Shown piece after piece: positions 7,615 to 14,766 of a stretch of DNA of 25,439 nucleotides (positions within the stretch are counted from its first letter, which is position 1; every line of letters starts with the position of its first letter). This stretch comes from SZUA-254 sp964596065 (GTDB taxonomy: Bacteria > Bacteroidota > Ignavibacteria > UBA10030 > SZUA-254): the NCBI GenBank assembly GCA_964596065.1, contig CAZQSM010000032.1, positions 1-25,439 of the forward strand, given 5' to 3'. Made by a program: the position numbers and the translations under genes. The notes beneath the pieces are model-generated. The model searched no databases and was not told the origin of the DNA. It worked only from the letters and a program-made list of their open reading frames with translations.

Positions 7615-10497
7615 TCAGTGGGCCTCCAGCCAGTTGTCGCCCACCCCCACGTCGGCGACCACGGGCACCGAGAGTGTGATCGCCCCTTCCATCGCCTCCC
7701 GAACAATCGCCGTGAGCCCCTCGATCTCTCCGGCCGGCGCCTCGAACACCAGCTCGTCGTGCACCTGGAGGAGCATCTTCGCGCGGAGTTTCGCCTTCGG
7801 GATCGCGGCGTGGATCCGGATCATCGCCACCTTGATCATGTCGGCCGCGGTCCCCTGGATCGGCATGTTGATCGCCTGCCGCTCGGCGTTGCTCCGCACC
7901 GGGAAATTCCTGCTGTTGATCTCGGGAAAATAGCGTTTCCGCCCGATCAGCGTCGAAACGAAACCGTCCCGCCGGGCGGCCTCGATCGTTCCCCCGATGT
8001 ACCCCCTGACTCCCGGAAACCGCTCAAAGTAGGTGGCAATGATCTCCTTCGCCTCGGCCTGCGGGATCCCCAGCCGCGTGGCGAGGCCGAAGGGCCCGAT
8101 GCCGTACATGATCCCGAAATTGACCTCTTTCGCCCTGCGGCGCATCTCCCTCGTCACCCCGGCGGCGGCCACCCCGAACACGGACGCCGCCGTGGTCGTG
8201 TGGATGTCCTCGCCGTTCCGGAACGCGTCGGTGAGGCCCGCGTCGGCGCAGACGTGCGCCATGATCCTCAGCTCGATCTGCGAATAATCGGCGGAGAGGA
8301 TCCGCCATCCCTTCTGCCCCGGGACGAACGCCCGGCGAATGCTCCCGCCCAGCTCCGTGCGGATCGGGATGTTCTGGAGGTTCGGGTCGCTGCTCGAGAG
8401 GCGGCCGGTGAGCGCGACGGTCTGGTTGTACGACGTGTGCACCCGTCCCGTCGCCGGGTTGACGAGTGCCGGCAGTGCGTCGACGTAGGTCGATTTCAGC
8501 TTCTGGACCTGGCGGTATTCGAGGAGCTGCCCGACGATCGGGTGCCGGTGCTTCAGCGCTTCCAGCACGCCGACGTCGGTCGAGAAGCCCGTTTTCGTCT
8601 TACGGACCGTGGGGAGGGAGAGGGTCTCGAAGAGAACCTTCCCGAGCTGTTGCGTGGAATTCACGTTGAACTCGCACCCCGCGTGGCCGTGGATCCCCCG
8701 CGTGAGGGTGTCGATGGTCGCCTCGAGTTCCTTCGAGAGGTCGGCGAGGTAGGGGATGTCGAGGGTGATGCCGGTCCGTTCCATCCCCGCCAGCACTTCG
8801 ATCAGCGGGAACTCGACGCCCGCGCAGATCTCCCGCATCCCGGCGTCGAGCTTCTCCCCGATGGCCCCGCAGAGCCTGAGCGTGACGTCGGCGTCCTCGG
8901 CGGCGTACGCCGCCAGCTGCCCCGGCTCCACGTCGCGGATGTCCTTCCGGGCCCGCCCGGTCCCCGTGAGGTCGTCGAAGGTGATCGTGCGGTATCCCAG
9001 GTGTTCGGCGGCGAGTGCGTCCATGTTGTGCGTCCCGTCGGGCCTCAGGATGTAGCTGGCCACCATCGTGTCGAAATGGACGCCGGCGAGATCGACGCCG
9101 TGCGCGGCGAAGACCAGCATGTCGAATTTGATGTTCTGCCCCCCCTTCTTCAGCGCGGGGTCGGCCAGGAGGGGGCCGAGGATCTCCGCAACGGAGCTCC
9201 AGGGGAGGCCGGTCCGTTTCCGCGCCGCCGCGGCTTCCCCCGGCGGCCCGTCCGGAGCGCCCGCCGGGATCCGGTCATCCAGGATCGGGATGAACCAGGC
9301 GCTCCCGGGTTCGACCGCCAGCGAGATCCCCACGAGCTCGGCCCGCAGTGCGTCGGTCGATGTGGTCTCGGTATCCACCACGAGGAGTCCGGCCTTCCGG
9401 AGCCGCGGTGAGATCGCGCGCAGGTCCTTCAGCGTCGAAACGGTGACATAGTCATGGGGGGTGGAGGAGAGGTCGGCGAGGGCCGACGATCGGATCGGCG
9501 ACGCGCCGGCCGCCGCCCGCGGCGCCCCGGGACCGGTCGCGGCGTCATCTCCGCTCCCGGGCCCGCCGGGGCCATCGTCCCCGGACTCTCCCTCCGCATC
9601 CTCCCGCTCGAATTTCTTCAGGAGCGCCCGGAATTCGAGCTCCGCGAAGAGGCGCCGGAGCCGCGGGCGATCGGGCGGGCGCGCCACGAGGTCGGAGATC
9701 GCCGCGGAGACCGGCGCCGAGGTGTCGATCGTGACCAGTCGCCGCGAGAGGAAGGCGGTCTCCCTGAATTCCTCGAGCTTCCGGCGCACGCCCTTCTGGG
9801 GGATCCGTTCCAGGTTTCGGTAGAGGTTTTCGAGCGTCTCGAATTCCCTGATGAGCGGGATGGCCGTTTTGTCGCCGATGCCCCGCACCCCGGGCACGTT
9901 GTCCGATTTGTCGCCGACGATCGCCAGCACCTCGGTGACGAGCGCGGGACGCACGCCGAACTTCGCCGTGACGGCCCGCTCGTCGAGCAGTTCCCACTCG
10001 TCGCCCCGCGTTCCCGGCCTGTACATCCTGATCAGGGGGGAGATGAGCTGCATGAAATCCTTGTCGCCGGTGACCAGGTATGTTTCGATCCCCGCCCGTT
10101 CTGCCATCCGGGCGAGGGTGCCCATCACGTCGTCCGCCTCGAAACCCGGAAGCTCCAGCCCGGGCACGCTGAAGGCGTTCACGACCTCCTTGAGCTTGTC
10201 GAGCTGCCCCGACATGTCCTCCGGCATTTTTTCCCTGGTGGCCTTGTACTCCCCGTACATCCTGTGCCGGAACGTCGGCTCCTTCGTGTCGAACACGACG
10301 GCGATATGGTCCGGCTTGTCCTCGTTGAGGATCTTCATCAGCGTGTTGACGAAGCCGAAGATCGCGCTGGTGTTCTCCCCCCGGGAATTGATCAGGGGCC
10401 TGCCGATGAACGAAAAATAGGCGCGATAGGCGAGTGCCATCCCGTCGAGGAGGAACAGCTTTTCCGGGGACGAGCGGTTGGATTGTTTCGCTGGCAT
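7615..10497 (-). CDS. polA: DNA polymerase I
   Basis: Repair and Okazaki-fragment-processing polymerase, 960 residues. All three domains appear complete. The N-terminal 5'-3' nuclease spans about 12-290. The proofreading 3'-5' exonuclease spans about 350-545, with the DTE motif near residue 374, NIKFD and YAAED, so proofreading is probably active, unlike in Taq-type enzymes. The polymerase spans about 560-960, with motif A DYSQIELR near 737, motif B RRAKEVNFGIMYG near 790, and motif C VHDE near 912. An acidic, Gly/Pro-rich linker of about 45 residues joins the nuclease to the exonuclease. Start ATG at 10497 has no obvious Shine-Dalgarno. A sigma70-like promoter lies 35 nt upstream. Confidence 0.98.
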   Translation of the reverse strand: MPAKQSNRSSPEKLFLLDGMALAYRAYFSFIGRPLINSRGENTSAIFGFVNTLMKILNEDKPDHIAVVFDTKEPTFRHRMYGEYKATREKMPEDMSGQLDKLKEVVNAFSVPGLELPGFEADDVMGTLARMAERAGIETYLVTGDKDFMQLISPLIRMYRPGTRGDEWELLDERAVTAKFGVRPALVTEVLAIVGDKSDNVPGVRGIGDKTAIPLIREFETLENLYRNLERIPQKGVRRKLEEFRETAFLSRRLVTIDTSAPVSAAISDLVARPPDRPRLRRLFAELEFRALLKKFEREDAEGESGDDGPGGPGSGDDAATGPGAPRAAAGASPIRSSALADLSSTPHDYVTVSTLKDLRAISPRLRKAGLLVVDTETTSTDALRAELVGISLAVEPGSAWFIPILDDRIPAGAPDGPPGEAAAARKRTGLPWSSVAEILGPLLADPALKKGGQNIKFDMLVFAAHGVDLAGVHFDTMVASYILRPDGTHNMDALAAEHLGYRTITFDDLTGTGRARKDIRDVEPGQLAAYAAEDADVTLRLCGAIGEKLDAGMREICAGVEFPLIEVLAGMERTGITLDIPYLADLSKELEATIDTLTRGIHGHAGCEFNVNSTQQLGKVLFETLSLPTVRKTKTGFSTDVGVLEALKHRHPIVGQLLEYRQVQKLKSTYVDALPALVNPATGRVHTSYNQTVALTGRLSSSDPNLQNIPIRTELGGSIRRAFVPGQKGWRILSADYSQIELRIMAHVCADAGLTDAFRNGEDIHTTTAASVFGVAAAGVTREMRRRAKEVNFGIMYGIGPFGLATRLGIPQAEAKEIIATYFERFPGVRGYIGGTIEAARRDGFVSTLIGRKRYFPEINSRNFPVRSNAERQAINMPIQGTAADMIKVAMIRIHAAIPKAKLRAKMLLQVHDELVFEAPAGEIEGLTAIVREAMEGAITLSVPVVADVGVGDNWLEAH

Positions 10498-10531
10498 GCT
10501 GCTGCGGTCCGATCGGGGATGTGAGTGTTCC

Positions 10532-10560
10532 AGTATAGGAATTTTCCCTCAGGGGGGCAA
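10532..10560 (-). promoter_or_regulatory. Putative sigma70-like promoter of polA
   Basis: Read on the minus strand: TTGCCC (10560-10555), a 17-nt spacer, then TATACT (10537-10532). The -10 matches 5 of 6 and the -35 matches 4 of 6 consensus bases. The predicted start lies about 28 nt before the polA ATG, so polA need not depend on the upstream MFS gene. Confidence 0.55.
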
Positions 10561-10574
10561 CCCCGGAACCGGGG
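10561..10574 (-). terminator. Small hairpin directly after the MFS gene
   Basis: CCCCGG-TT-CCGGGG inverted repeat on the minus strand, immediately downstream of the MFS stop codon. The following bases, TTGCCCC, do not give a real T-tract, so termination would be weak. Confidence 0.3.
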
Positions 10575-11834
10575 TCAGGCCGGGCCGTCGGCGTCCCGGG
10601 CGATGGGTGGTACCGGCGCCGTCGGCGACGGCGACGCCCCGGCCTCCGGCGCCTTCCGGTCGATGTCGGACCGCCAGACCGTGAGGGCGATCAGGAGGAA
10701 GATGACGCTGTTCACGCTGAACACCGAAATGATCCCGAAGTGTTCGGCGATGAACCCGCCCGCGAGGGGGCCGAGCGAATTGCCCAGGATGGCGAGGCTC
10801 GAGGCGATCCCGATGATTCCCCCGCGGCGCGCGGGCGGGACATGGTGGTTGGTCAGGGAAAAAAGCGAGTGGAGGATCCCCCCGCGGAAAAAACCGAGTC
10901 CCGCGCGGAGGAAACCGAGGGAGACGAGTCCCGGAACGACCATGTGCGCCGCGTAGGCGACGCCGGTGCCGGTGGCGGCGATGGCGAGGTTGGTCCGGTA
11001 TCCGATCCGGTCGTTTCGCCTCCCCCACCAGGGGGCGGAGACCACCATCGCGATCCCCGCGATGGAGAAGATGACCCCCACGATCGTGGTGATGTACCTG
11101 GTCGAGGTCCTGAACTGCTCGACGAAGAGCGCGAAGATCGGTTCGATCATCAGTGCGCCCGCCTGGGCCGAGAGGATCAGGAGCCCGATCGTGCGGAGCC
11201 TCCGGTCGGACGCGACGTACCGGATGTTTTCGAGGACCGTCGGTTGCGGACCCGGCGGGGCGGCGTGCGCCTCCTCGCGGACCATCCGGATGATGATGAT
11301 CCCGCCCAGGCCGCAGGCCCCCGCGGTGATGAAGAAGATGTCGTGGTATGACATCACGTCCGCCAGGACGCCGCCGATCGCCGGCCCGAGGACCGTGCCG
11401 CCGGCCGTCGCAGTCTGCAGCAGCCCCAGCGCGTATCCGATATGATTCGAGGGGGTGGTGATCGACACGAGGGCGAGCGAGGCGGCGATGTACCCGCTGA
11501 TGAGGCCCTGCAGCAGCCTGAAGGCGAGGAGCTGGTAGACGTCCCCCGACATCCCGATCAGGATCTGGGAGAGGGCGAGGCCGAAGATGGCCCGCACGAC
11601 CATCAGTTTGCGGCCGTACCGGTCGCCGAGCGTCCCCCAGACCGGTGTGGCGACGAAGGCGGTGAGGAACGGGGCGGCGAAGATCAATCCCGACCAGCGC
11701 GCCAGCTCCTGGTCATTCGTGACGCCGAGGTCCCGGATGTAGAAGGGGAGGAAGGGGACGATCAGGTTGACGCCCACCATGGCCAGGAATTGCGTGCCCC
11801 AGAGGACGTAGAGGTTTTTCTTCCAGTATTGCAT
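10575..11834 (-). CDS. Major facilitator superfamily transporter, DHA1-like multidrug exporter
   Basis: Inner-membrane proton antiporter of 419 residues with the hydrophobicity of 12 helices in two halves. The first half carries MFS motif A, WGTLGDRYGRKLMVVRA, near residues 63-79, with the half-conserved equivalent WWGRRNDRIGYR in the second half. The motif C-like segment ALGLLQTATAGGTVLGPAIGG near the fifth helix is characteristic of drug-proton antiporters. Substrate cannot be deduced. Start ATG at 11834 is the first in the open frame. The gene is divergent from an EamA transporter, with 97 nt between start codons, and lies upstream of polA in the same direction with its own terminator-like hairpin. 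Confidence 0.9.
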   Translation of the reverse strand: MQYWKKNLYVLWGTQFLAMVGVNLIVPFLPFYIRDLGVTNDQELARWSGLIFAAPFLTAFVATPVWGTLGDRYGRKLMVVRAIFGLALSQILIGMSGDVYQLLAFRLLQGLISGYIAASLALVSITTPSNHIGYALGLLQTATAGGTVLGPAIGGVLADVMSYHDIFFITAGACGLGGIIIIRMVREEAHAAPPGPQPTVLENIRYVASDRRLRTIGLLILSAQAGALMIEPIFALFVEQFRTSTRYITTIVGVIFSIAGIAMVVSAPWWGRRNDRIGYRTNLAIAATGTGVAYAAHMVVPGLVSLGFLRAGLGFFRGGILHSLFSLTNHHVPPARRGGIIGIASSLAILGNSLGPLAGGFIAEHFGIISVFSVNSVIFLLIALTVWRSDIDRKAPEAGASPSPTAPVPPIARDADGPA

Positions 11835-11845
11835 TCGGGTCGGAA

Positions 11846-11873
11846 AACATACCCAAATCGTGATTCATTTCAA
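11846..11873 (-). promoter_or_regulatory. Putative promoter of the MFS gene
   Basis: On the minus strand: TTGAAA (11873-11868), a 16-nt spacer, then TATGTT (11851-11846). The predicted start would leave a leader of only about 5 nt before the ATG at 11834. Confidence 0.35.
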
Positions 11874-11890
11874 AAACCGTCAGGAGATTT

Positions 11891-11918
11891 TTGTTCTCAC
11901 GCCGATTCTCTTTATCTT
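11891..11918 (+). promoter_or_regulatory. Weak putative promoter of the EamA transporter gene
   Basis: TTGTTC (11891-11896), a 16-nt spacer, then TATCTT (11913-11918), 13 nt before the ATG at 11932. The matches are only 3/6 and 4/6. The same bases also partly fit TTTG-N19-TATCTTG, the Bacteroidetes-type pattern, so the class is uncertain. Confidence 0.25.
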
Positions 11919-11931
11919 GTCGCGCCCGACG

Positions 11932-12792
11932 ATGACCATCTACCTGATCATGCTGTTCCAGTCGCTCCTGGCGAGCGGCACCCACATCGTCGCGAAGGCG
12001 ACGGTCACCGACGTCAACCCCCTGACGCTTACGCTGCTCCGGTCGACCTTCGCCGCGCTCATCCTGCTCGGCATCGCCCTCATCCGGAGGGCCCCCCTCG
12101 GCGTCGACCGCGCCGACCGGAACCGCTTCCTCCTCCTGAGCGCGCTCGGGGTGCCGCTGAACCAGTTCCTTTTCCTGTCCGGTCTCCAGGCGTCGAAGGC
12201 TACGAACGCCGCGCTCTTCTACGGGACCACCCCGGCGCTGGTGCTGCTGCTCGCGGTGCTGATGAGGAAGGAAGGACCATCGGCGCTCAGGCTCACCGGC
12301 GTTCTCGTGGCGTTCGCCGGGATCCTCCTGGTGGTCTTCGAGCGGGGGGTGGAGATCGGGCTGGGGACCATCGCCGGCGACGCGATGCTGCTCGCGGCCG
12401 TGGTGGCGTGGGCGCTCTACACGGTCCTGGGGAAGGAGATGATCCAAAAATATGGCGCGCTCCACGCCACATCGGTGACCCTCGTCTGGGGTTCGGCGAT
12501 GTTCCTCCCGATCGGCCTCCCCGACGCGGCAACGTTCGATTATTCCACGCTTACCACCGCCGATTTCGGTGGAATCGCCTACCTGGCGATAGCCACGTCG
12601 ATCGTCGCCTACCTGATCTGGTATTACGCCCTGGGAAAGCTCGCCCCGAGCAAAGTCGCCGTTTTCGCGAATTTCCAGCCGCTCCTGACGATGCTCCTCG
12701 CCTGGATGCTCCTGGGGGATATTTTGACCCCCCGGTTCCTCCTCGGGGCGGGCGTGACGCTCGCCGGTGTCGTCCTGACCGAAATCGGCTGA
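11932..12792 (+). CDS. EamA/DMT-family transporter
   Basis: 286 residues from the ATG at 11932. An in-frame ATG at 11860 would add 24 residues that overlap the divergent promoter region and do not fit the family start, so it is rejected. Two EamA repeats of five helices each are visible. The first runs through LMLFQSLLASGTHIVAKATV, LTLLRSTFAALILL and NQFLFLSGLQ. The second starts near GDAMLLAAVVAWALYTVLGK and includes SIVAYLIWYYALGKLAPSK and the final Gly-rich helices. The ALxxxPxx-type signature seen as LAPSKVAVFANFQPLLTML fits the family. DMT proteins export amino acids or metabolites; the substrate here is unknown. Divergent from the MFS gene. Confidence 0.9.
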   Translation: MTIYLIMLFQSLLASGTHIVAKATVTDVNPLTLTLLRSTFAALILLGIALIRRAPLGVDRADRNRFLLLSALGVPLNQFLFLSGLQASKATNAALFYGTTPALVLLLAVLMRKEGPSALRLTGVLVAFAGILLVVFERGVEIGLGTIAGDAMLLAAVVAWALYTVLGKEMIQKYGALHATSVTLVWGSAMFLPIGLPDAATFDYSTLTTADFGGIAYLAIATSIVAYLIWYYALGKLAPSKVAVFANFQPLLTMLLAWMLLGDILTPRFLLGAGVTLAGVVLTEIG

Positions 12793-12815
12793 TCGGGCCA
12801 CGCGGCACGGTTCGA

Positions 12816-12844
12816 TTGATTTCACACCCCCTTTTCTCTATATT
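12816..12844 (+). promoter_or_regulatory. Sigma70-like promoter of tRNA-Ser and the downstream gene
   Basis: TTGATT (12816-12821), a 17-nt spacer, then TATATT (12839-12844). The predicted start is about 43 nt before the mature tRNA. The -10 is identical to those of tRNA-Asp and of the 21031 gene. Confidence 0.65.
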
Positions 12845-12893
12845 ATCCATCCGGTTACGGTTTTTCCGGCAGATCCCCGGCGTGGGGAGACCC

Positions 12894-12975
12894 GGAGGGT
12901 TCGCCTAATGGTATGGCAGCAGTCTTGAAAACTGCCGTCCTTCGGGACATGGGGGTTCAAGTCCCTCACCCTCCG
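12894..12975 (+). tRNA. tRNA-Ser(UGA)
   Basis: Full cloverleaf. The acceptor stem is GGAGGGT/ACCCTCC with discriminator G12975. The D arm is GCC/GGC. The anticodon stem is GCAGT/ACTGC around loop CTTGAAA, with anticodon TGA at 12926-12928. The long class II variable arm GTCC-TTCG-GGAC supports Ser. The T arm carries TTCAAGT. CCA is not encoded, so it must be added afterwards. A ribosome binding site and start codon follow within 15 nt. Confidence 0.97.
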
Positions 12976-12990
12976 CAACGGGAGCATCCA

Positions 12991-14346
12991 ATGACAGTCG
13001 ACGAACGGAAAAAATATTCTGAAACCCTCCTCCTCGAAATCCTCGAGCGCCTCGGCGCCAACGAGGGATTCAAGGGGCAGCTTGAGGCATTTTCCGGCCT
13101 CCCCGCGGGCAGGGTCGCCGAGCGCCTGGTGAAGCAGTTCGAAAACTCCCTTTCCGCGCAGATGCGCGACCTCCTCATCAATCTCATCCAGCAGGACATC
13201 AACGCCGAAAAGGAGATCGCGGCCGCCATGAAGGAGCAGGAGGCCCGCGCCGCCCAGCGGCAGAAACAGGCCCGCGAGGCGAAGGAGGCGGCGGAGGCCC
13301 GGAGGAAGGAGGAGGCGAGACTGGCCGAAGAAAGCCGCAGGGCGGCGGAGGTCCGGAAGGCCGACGAGTCCGGGAGGAAGGCGGCTCCGCCGGCCCCCGG
13401 GACCGGGAAGCCGTCGCGCGTCCACACTCCACCCGAAGTCCCGTCCGTCTACGAGGTACCCTCGTCGGTCAAACCCGCGGCGTCGATCATGGAACATTTC
13501 GGTACCCGGGAGGCACTTCCCACCGAGCCGATCGATTTCGAGCCCGGGGCCGACGACTGGCTCTACCTCTACGGGTTCTGTTACGCGCCCGAGACGTCGG
13601 GGAAGGGGGTCCCCGTGAAGAAACTCGCCATCAGGGGATTCGACCGGAAGAACGACATTTTCCTGCTCGACTACGGCGACATCAGGTTTTTCGTCAGCCG
13701 CATCACCGCGTCCGATTATACCGCCGACAAGGGGGGCAAGCCGACGCTCGACCCGCAGAAGTCAGTCTGGTACCGCTACGACCACGAAAAGATCATCAAC
13801 CTCCTCCGGACGACGGAGGTCATCGTGCCCCTCAACGCCTGGTCGATCTTCCGCGGCCTCGGGGAGGTGACGAGGATGATCGAGGACCGCTACGTGGACC
13901 TGCTCCGCACCCTCATCGACGCCCACGACGCCACCGAGTGGGAGGTCGAGGTGTTCGGCAACGACGACCACATCATCAAGCTCCCGACGATCACGCAGGA
14001 AGGGAAGGTGCGGACGTCGGAGCGTGAATCGAGGCACGTCCAGTCGAAGGGGAGGGACGTGAAGCACGTCGAACGGCTCATCTTCCGCGAGAAGACGATC
14101 GCGCAGGAGATCCACAGCAACCTGCTCTATTACGCCCAGCGCGGGAAGCTCGACCACATGATCCGGCTCGACAGCGCGTTCATGACCGACTGGAAATCGA
14201 TCCTCGTCTGCCGGTACACGGTGCAGAAGGACAAGCGGAAAAAATTCTGCGAGGGGATCAACAGCATCTACGACACCTACGATGAATACCACCTGACGGT
14301 CCGGGTGATCAATCCGACCGCGCTCATCAGGCTGGCAGAAGCCTGA
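12991..14346 (+). CDS. Coiled-coil protein with GvpL/GvpF-like C-terminal region
   Basis: 451 residues from the ATG at 12991, with GGAG 6 nt upstream; earlier in-frame ATGs lie inside the tRNA gene. Residues 1-68 look helical. Residues about 70-132 are a Lys/Glu/Ala/Arg-rich coiled coil, followed by a Pro-rich linker. From residue 188 on, the order of motifs recalls the gas-vesicle GvpL/GvpF family: a WLYLYG strand start (190-195), GDIRFFVSRI (compare the family's AvVS), TTEVIVPLNAWSIF (274-287, compare tVlPlrFGtvf), a helix, then DATEWEVEVF (the EW pair at 316-317, compare EwgvKv). The C-terminal LDSAFMTD...YHLTVRVINP block resembles the family's last domain. This is by-eye similarity. No other gas-vesicle gene is visible, so the actual role is unknown. 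Confidence 0.6.
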   Translation: MTVDERKKYSETLLLEILERLGANEGFKGQLEAFSGLPAGRVAERLVKQFENSLSAQMRDLLINLIQQDINAEKEIAAAMKEQEARAAQRQKQAREAKEAAEARRKEEARLAEESRRAAEVRKADESGRKAAPPAPGTGKPSRVHTPPEVPSVYEVPSSVKPAASIMEHFGTREALPTEPIDFEPGADDWLYLYGFCYAPETSGKGVPVKKLAIRGFDRKNDIFLLDYGDIRFFVSRITASDYTADKGGKPTLDPQKSVWYRYDHEKIINLLRTTEVIVPLNAWSIFRGLGEVTRMIEDRYVDLLRTLIDAHDATEWEVEVFGNDDHIIKLPTITQEGKVRTSERESRHVQSKGRDVKHVERLIFREKTIAQEIHSNLLYYAQRGKLDHMIRLDSAFMTDWKSILVCRYTVQKDKRKKFCEGINSIYDTYDEYHLTVRVINPTALIRLAEA

Positions 14347-14359
14347 GGCCGGCCCCCCG

Positions 14360-14587
14360 ATGTCGGCCCGCGACACATTCGAGTGGTACCTCACGACCCA
14401 ACTCGGGAAGCCGTCCCCTGAACTGGAGCGCTTCATCAGGACCCAGCGGGCCTATTTTTTCACGCTCCGGAGCGAGGATGAGCGGCAGCGTTTCGTGGAG
14501 TGGGTGATGGGGGCGGCCGCGCGGCTTGTCGGATCGGAACTGCATTCCCCGCCAGCCCGGCAGGGGGGAAAAGCTGTTGGAAAGTAA
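14360..14587 (+). CDS. Small hypothetical protein
   Basis: 75 residues, starting 13 nt after the GvpL/F-like gene in the same direction. GAGG (14345-14348), which overlaps the upstream stop, is a possible ribosome binding site with 11-nt spacing. The sequence is charged and amphipathic (ERFIRTQRAYFFTLRSEDER, then FVEWVMGAAARL), looks helical, and has no signal peptide or membrane segment. I do not recognise a family. Its last codons overlap the -35 box of the tRNA-Asp promoter. It reads like a real protein, but a spurious ORF in GC-rich DNA is possible. Confidence 0.5.
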   Translation: MSARDTFEWYLTTQLGKPSPELERFIRTQRAYFFTLRSEDERQRFVEWVMGAAARLVGSELHSPPARQGGKAVGK

Positions 14588-14605
14588 ACCCCGTTTCACT
14601 ATATT
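14577..14605 (+). promoter_or_regulatory. Sigma70-like promoter of tRNA-Asp
   Basis: TTGGAA (14577-14582), a 17-nt spacer, then TATATT (14600-14605), about 46 nt before the mature tRNA. Same spacing and -10 as the tRNA-Ser promoter. Confidence 0.6.
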
Positions 14606-14650
14606 AACAGCCGTACAGCCAATCCCTGTCTGTCCACCAGTTTCACCCCC

Positions 14651-14725
14651 GGGGTCGTAGTTCAGTTTGGTTAGAACGCCTGCCTGTCACGCAGGAGGTC
14701 GCGGGTTCGAGTCCCGTCGGCCCCG
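14651..14725 (+). tRNA. tRNA-Asp(GUC)
   Basis: Full cloverleaf. The acceptor stem is GGGGTCG/CGGCCCC with one G-U pair. The D arm is GTTC/GAAC. The anticodon stem is CCTGC/GCAGG around CTGTCAC, with anticodon GTC at 14686-14688. The variable loop is 5 nt, and the T arm carries TTCGAGT. Discriminator G14725; CCA is not encoded. A strong terminator follows at 14735. Confidence 0.98.
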
Positions 14726-14734
14726 CCCGGAAAG

Positions 14735-14766
14735 AAAACCCGCCAAACGGCGGGTTTTCTTATTTT
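14735..14766 (+). terminator. Intrinsic terminator of tRNA-Asp
   Basis: Perfect 10-bp stem AAAACCCGCC/GGCGGGTTTT (14735-14744 and 14749-14758) with loop AAAC, running into CTTATTTT. A textbook rho-independent terminator. Confidence 0.93.

Noticed and set aside
7618..9411. 597-codon open frame on the plus strand opposite polA
   Set aside because: polA on the minus strand has all catalytic motifs; this frame is compositionally biased and lacks any recognisable domain.
12913..12990. In-frame upstream start of the GvpL/F-like gene
   Set aside because: It lies within tRNA-Ser; the ATG at 12991 has a proper GGAG site.
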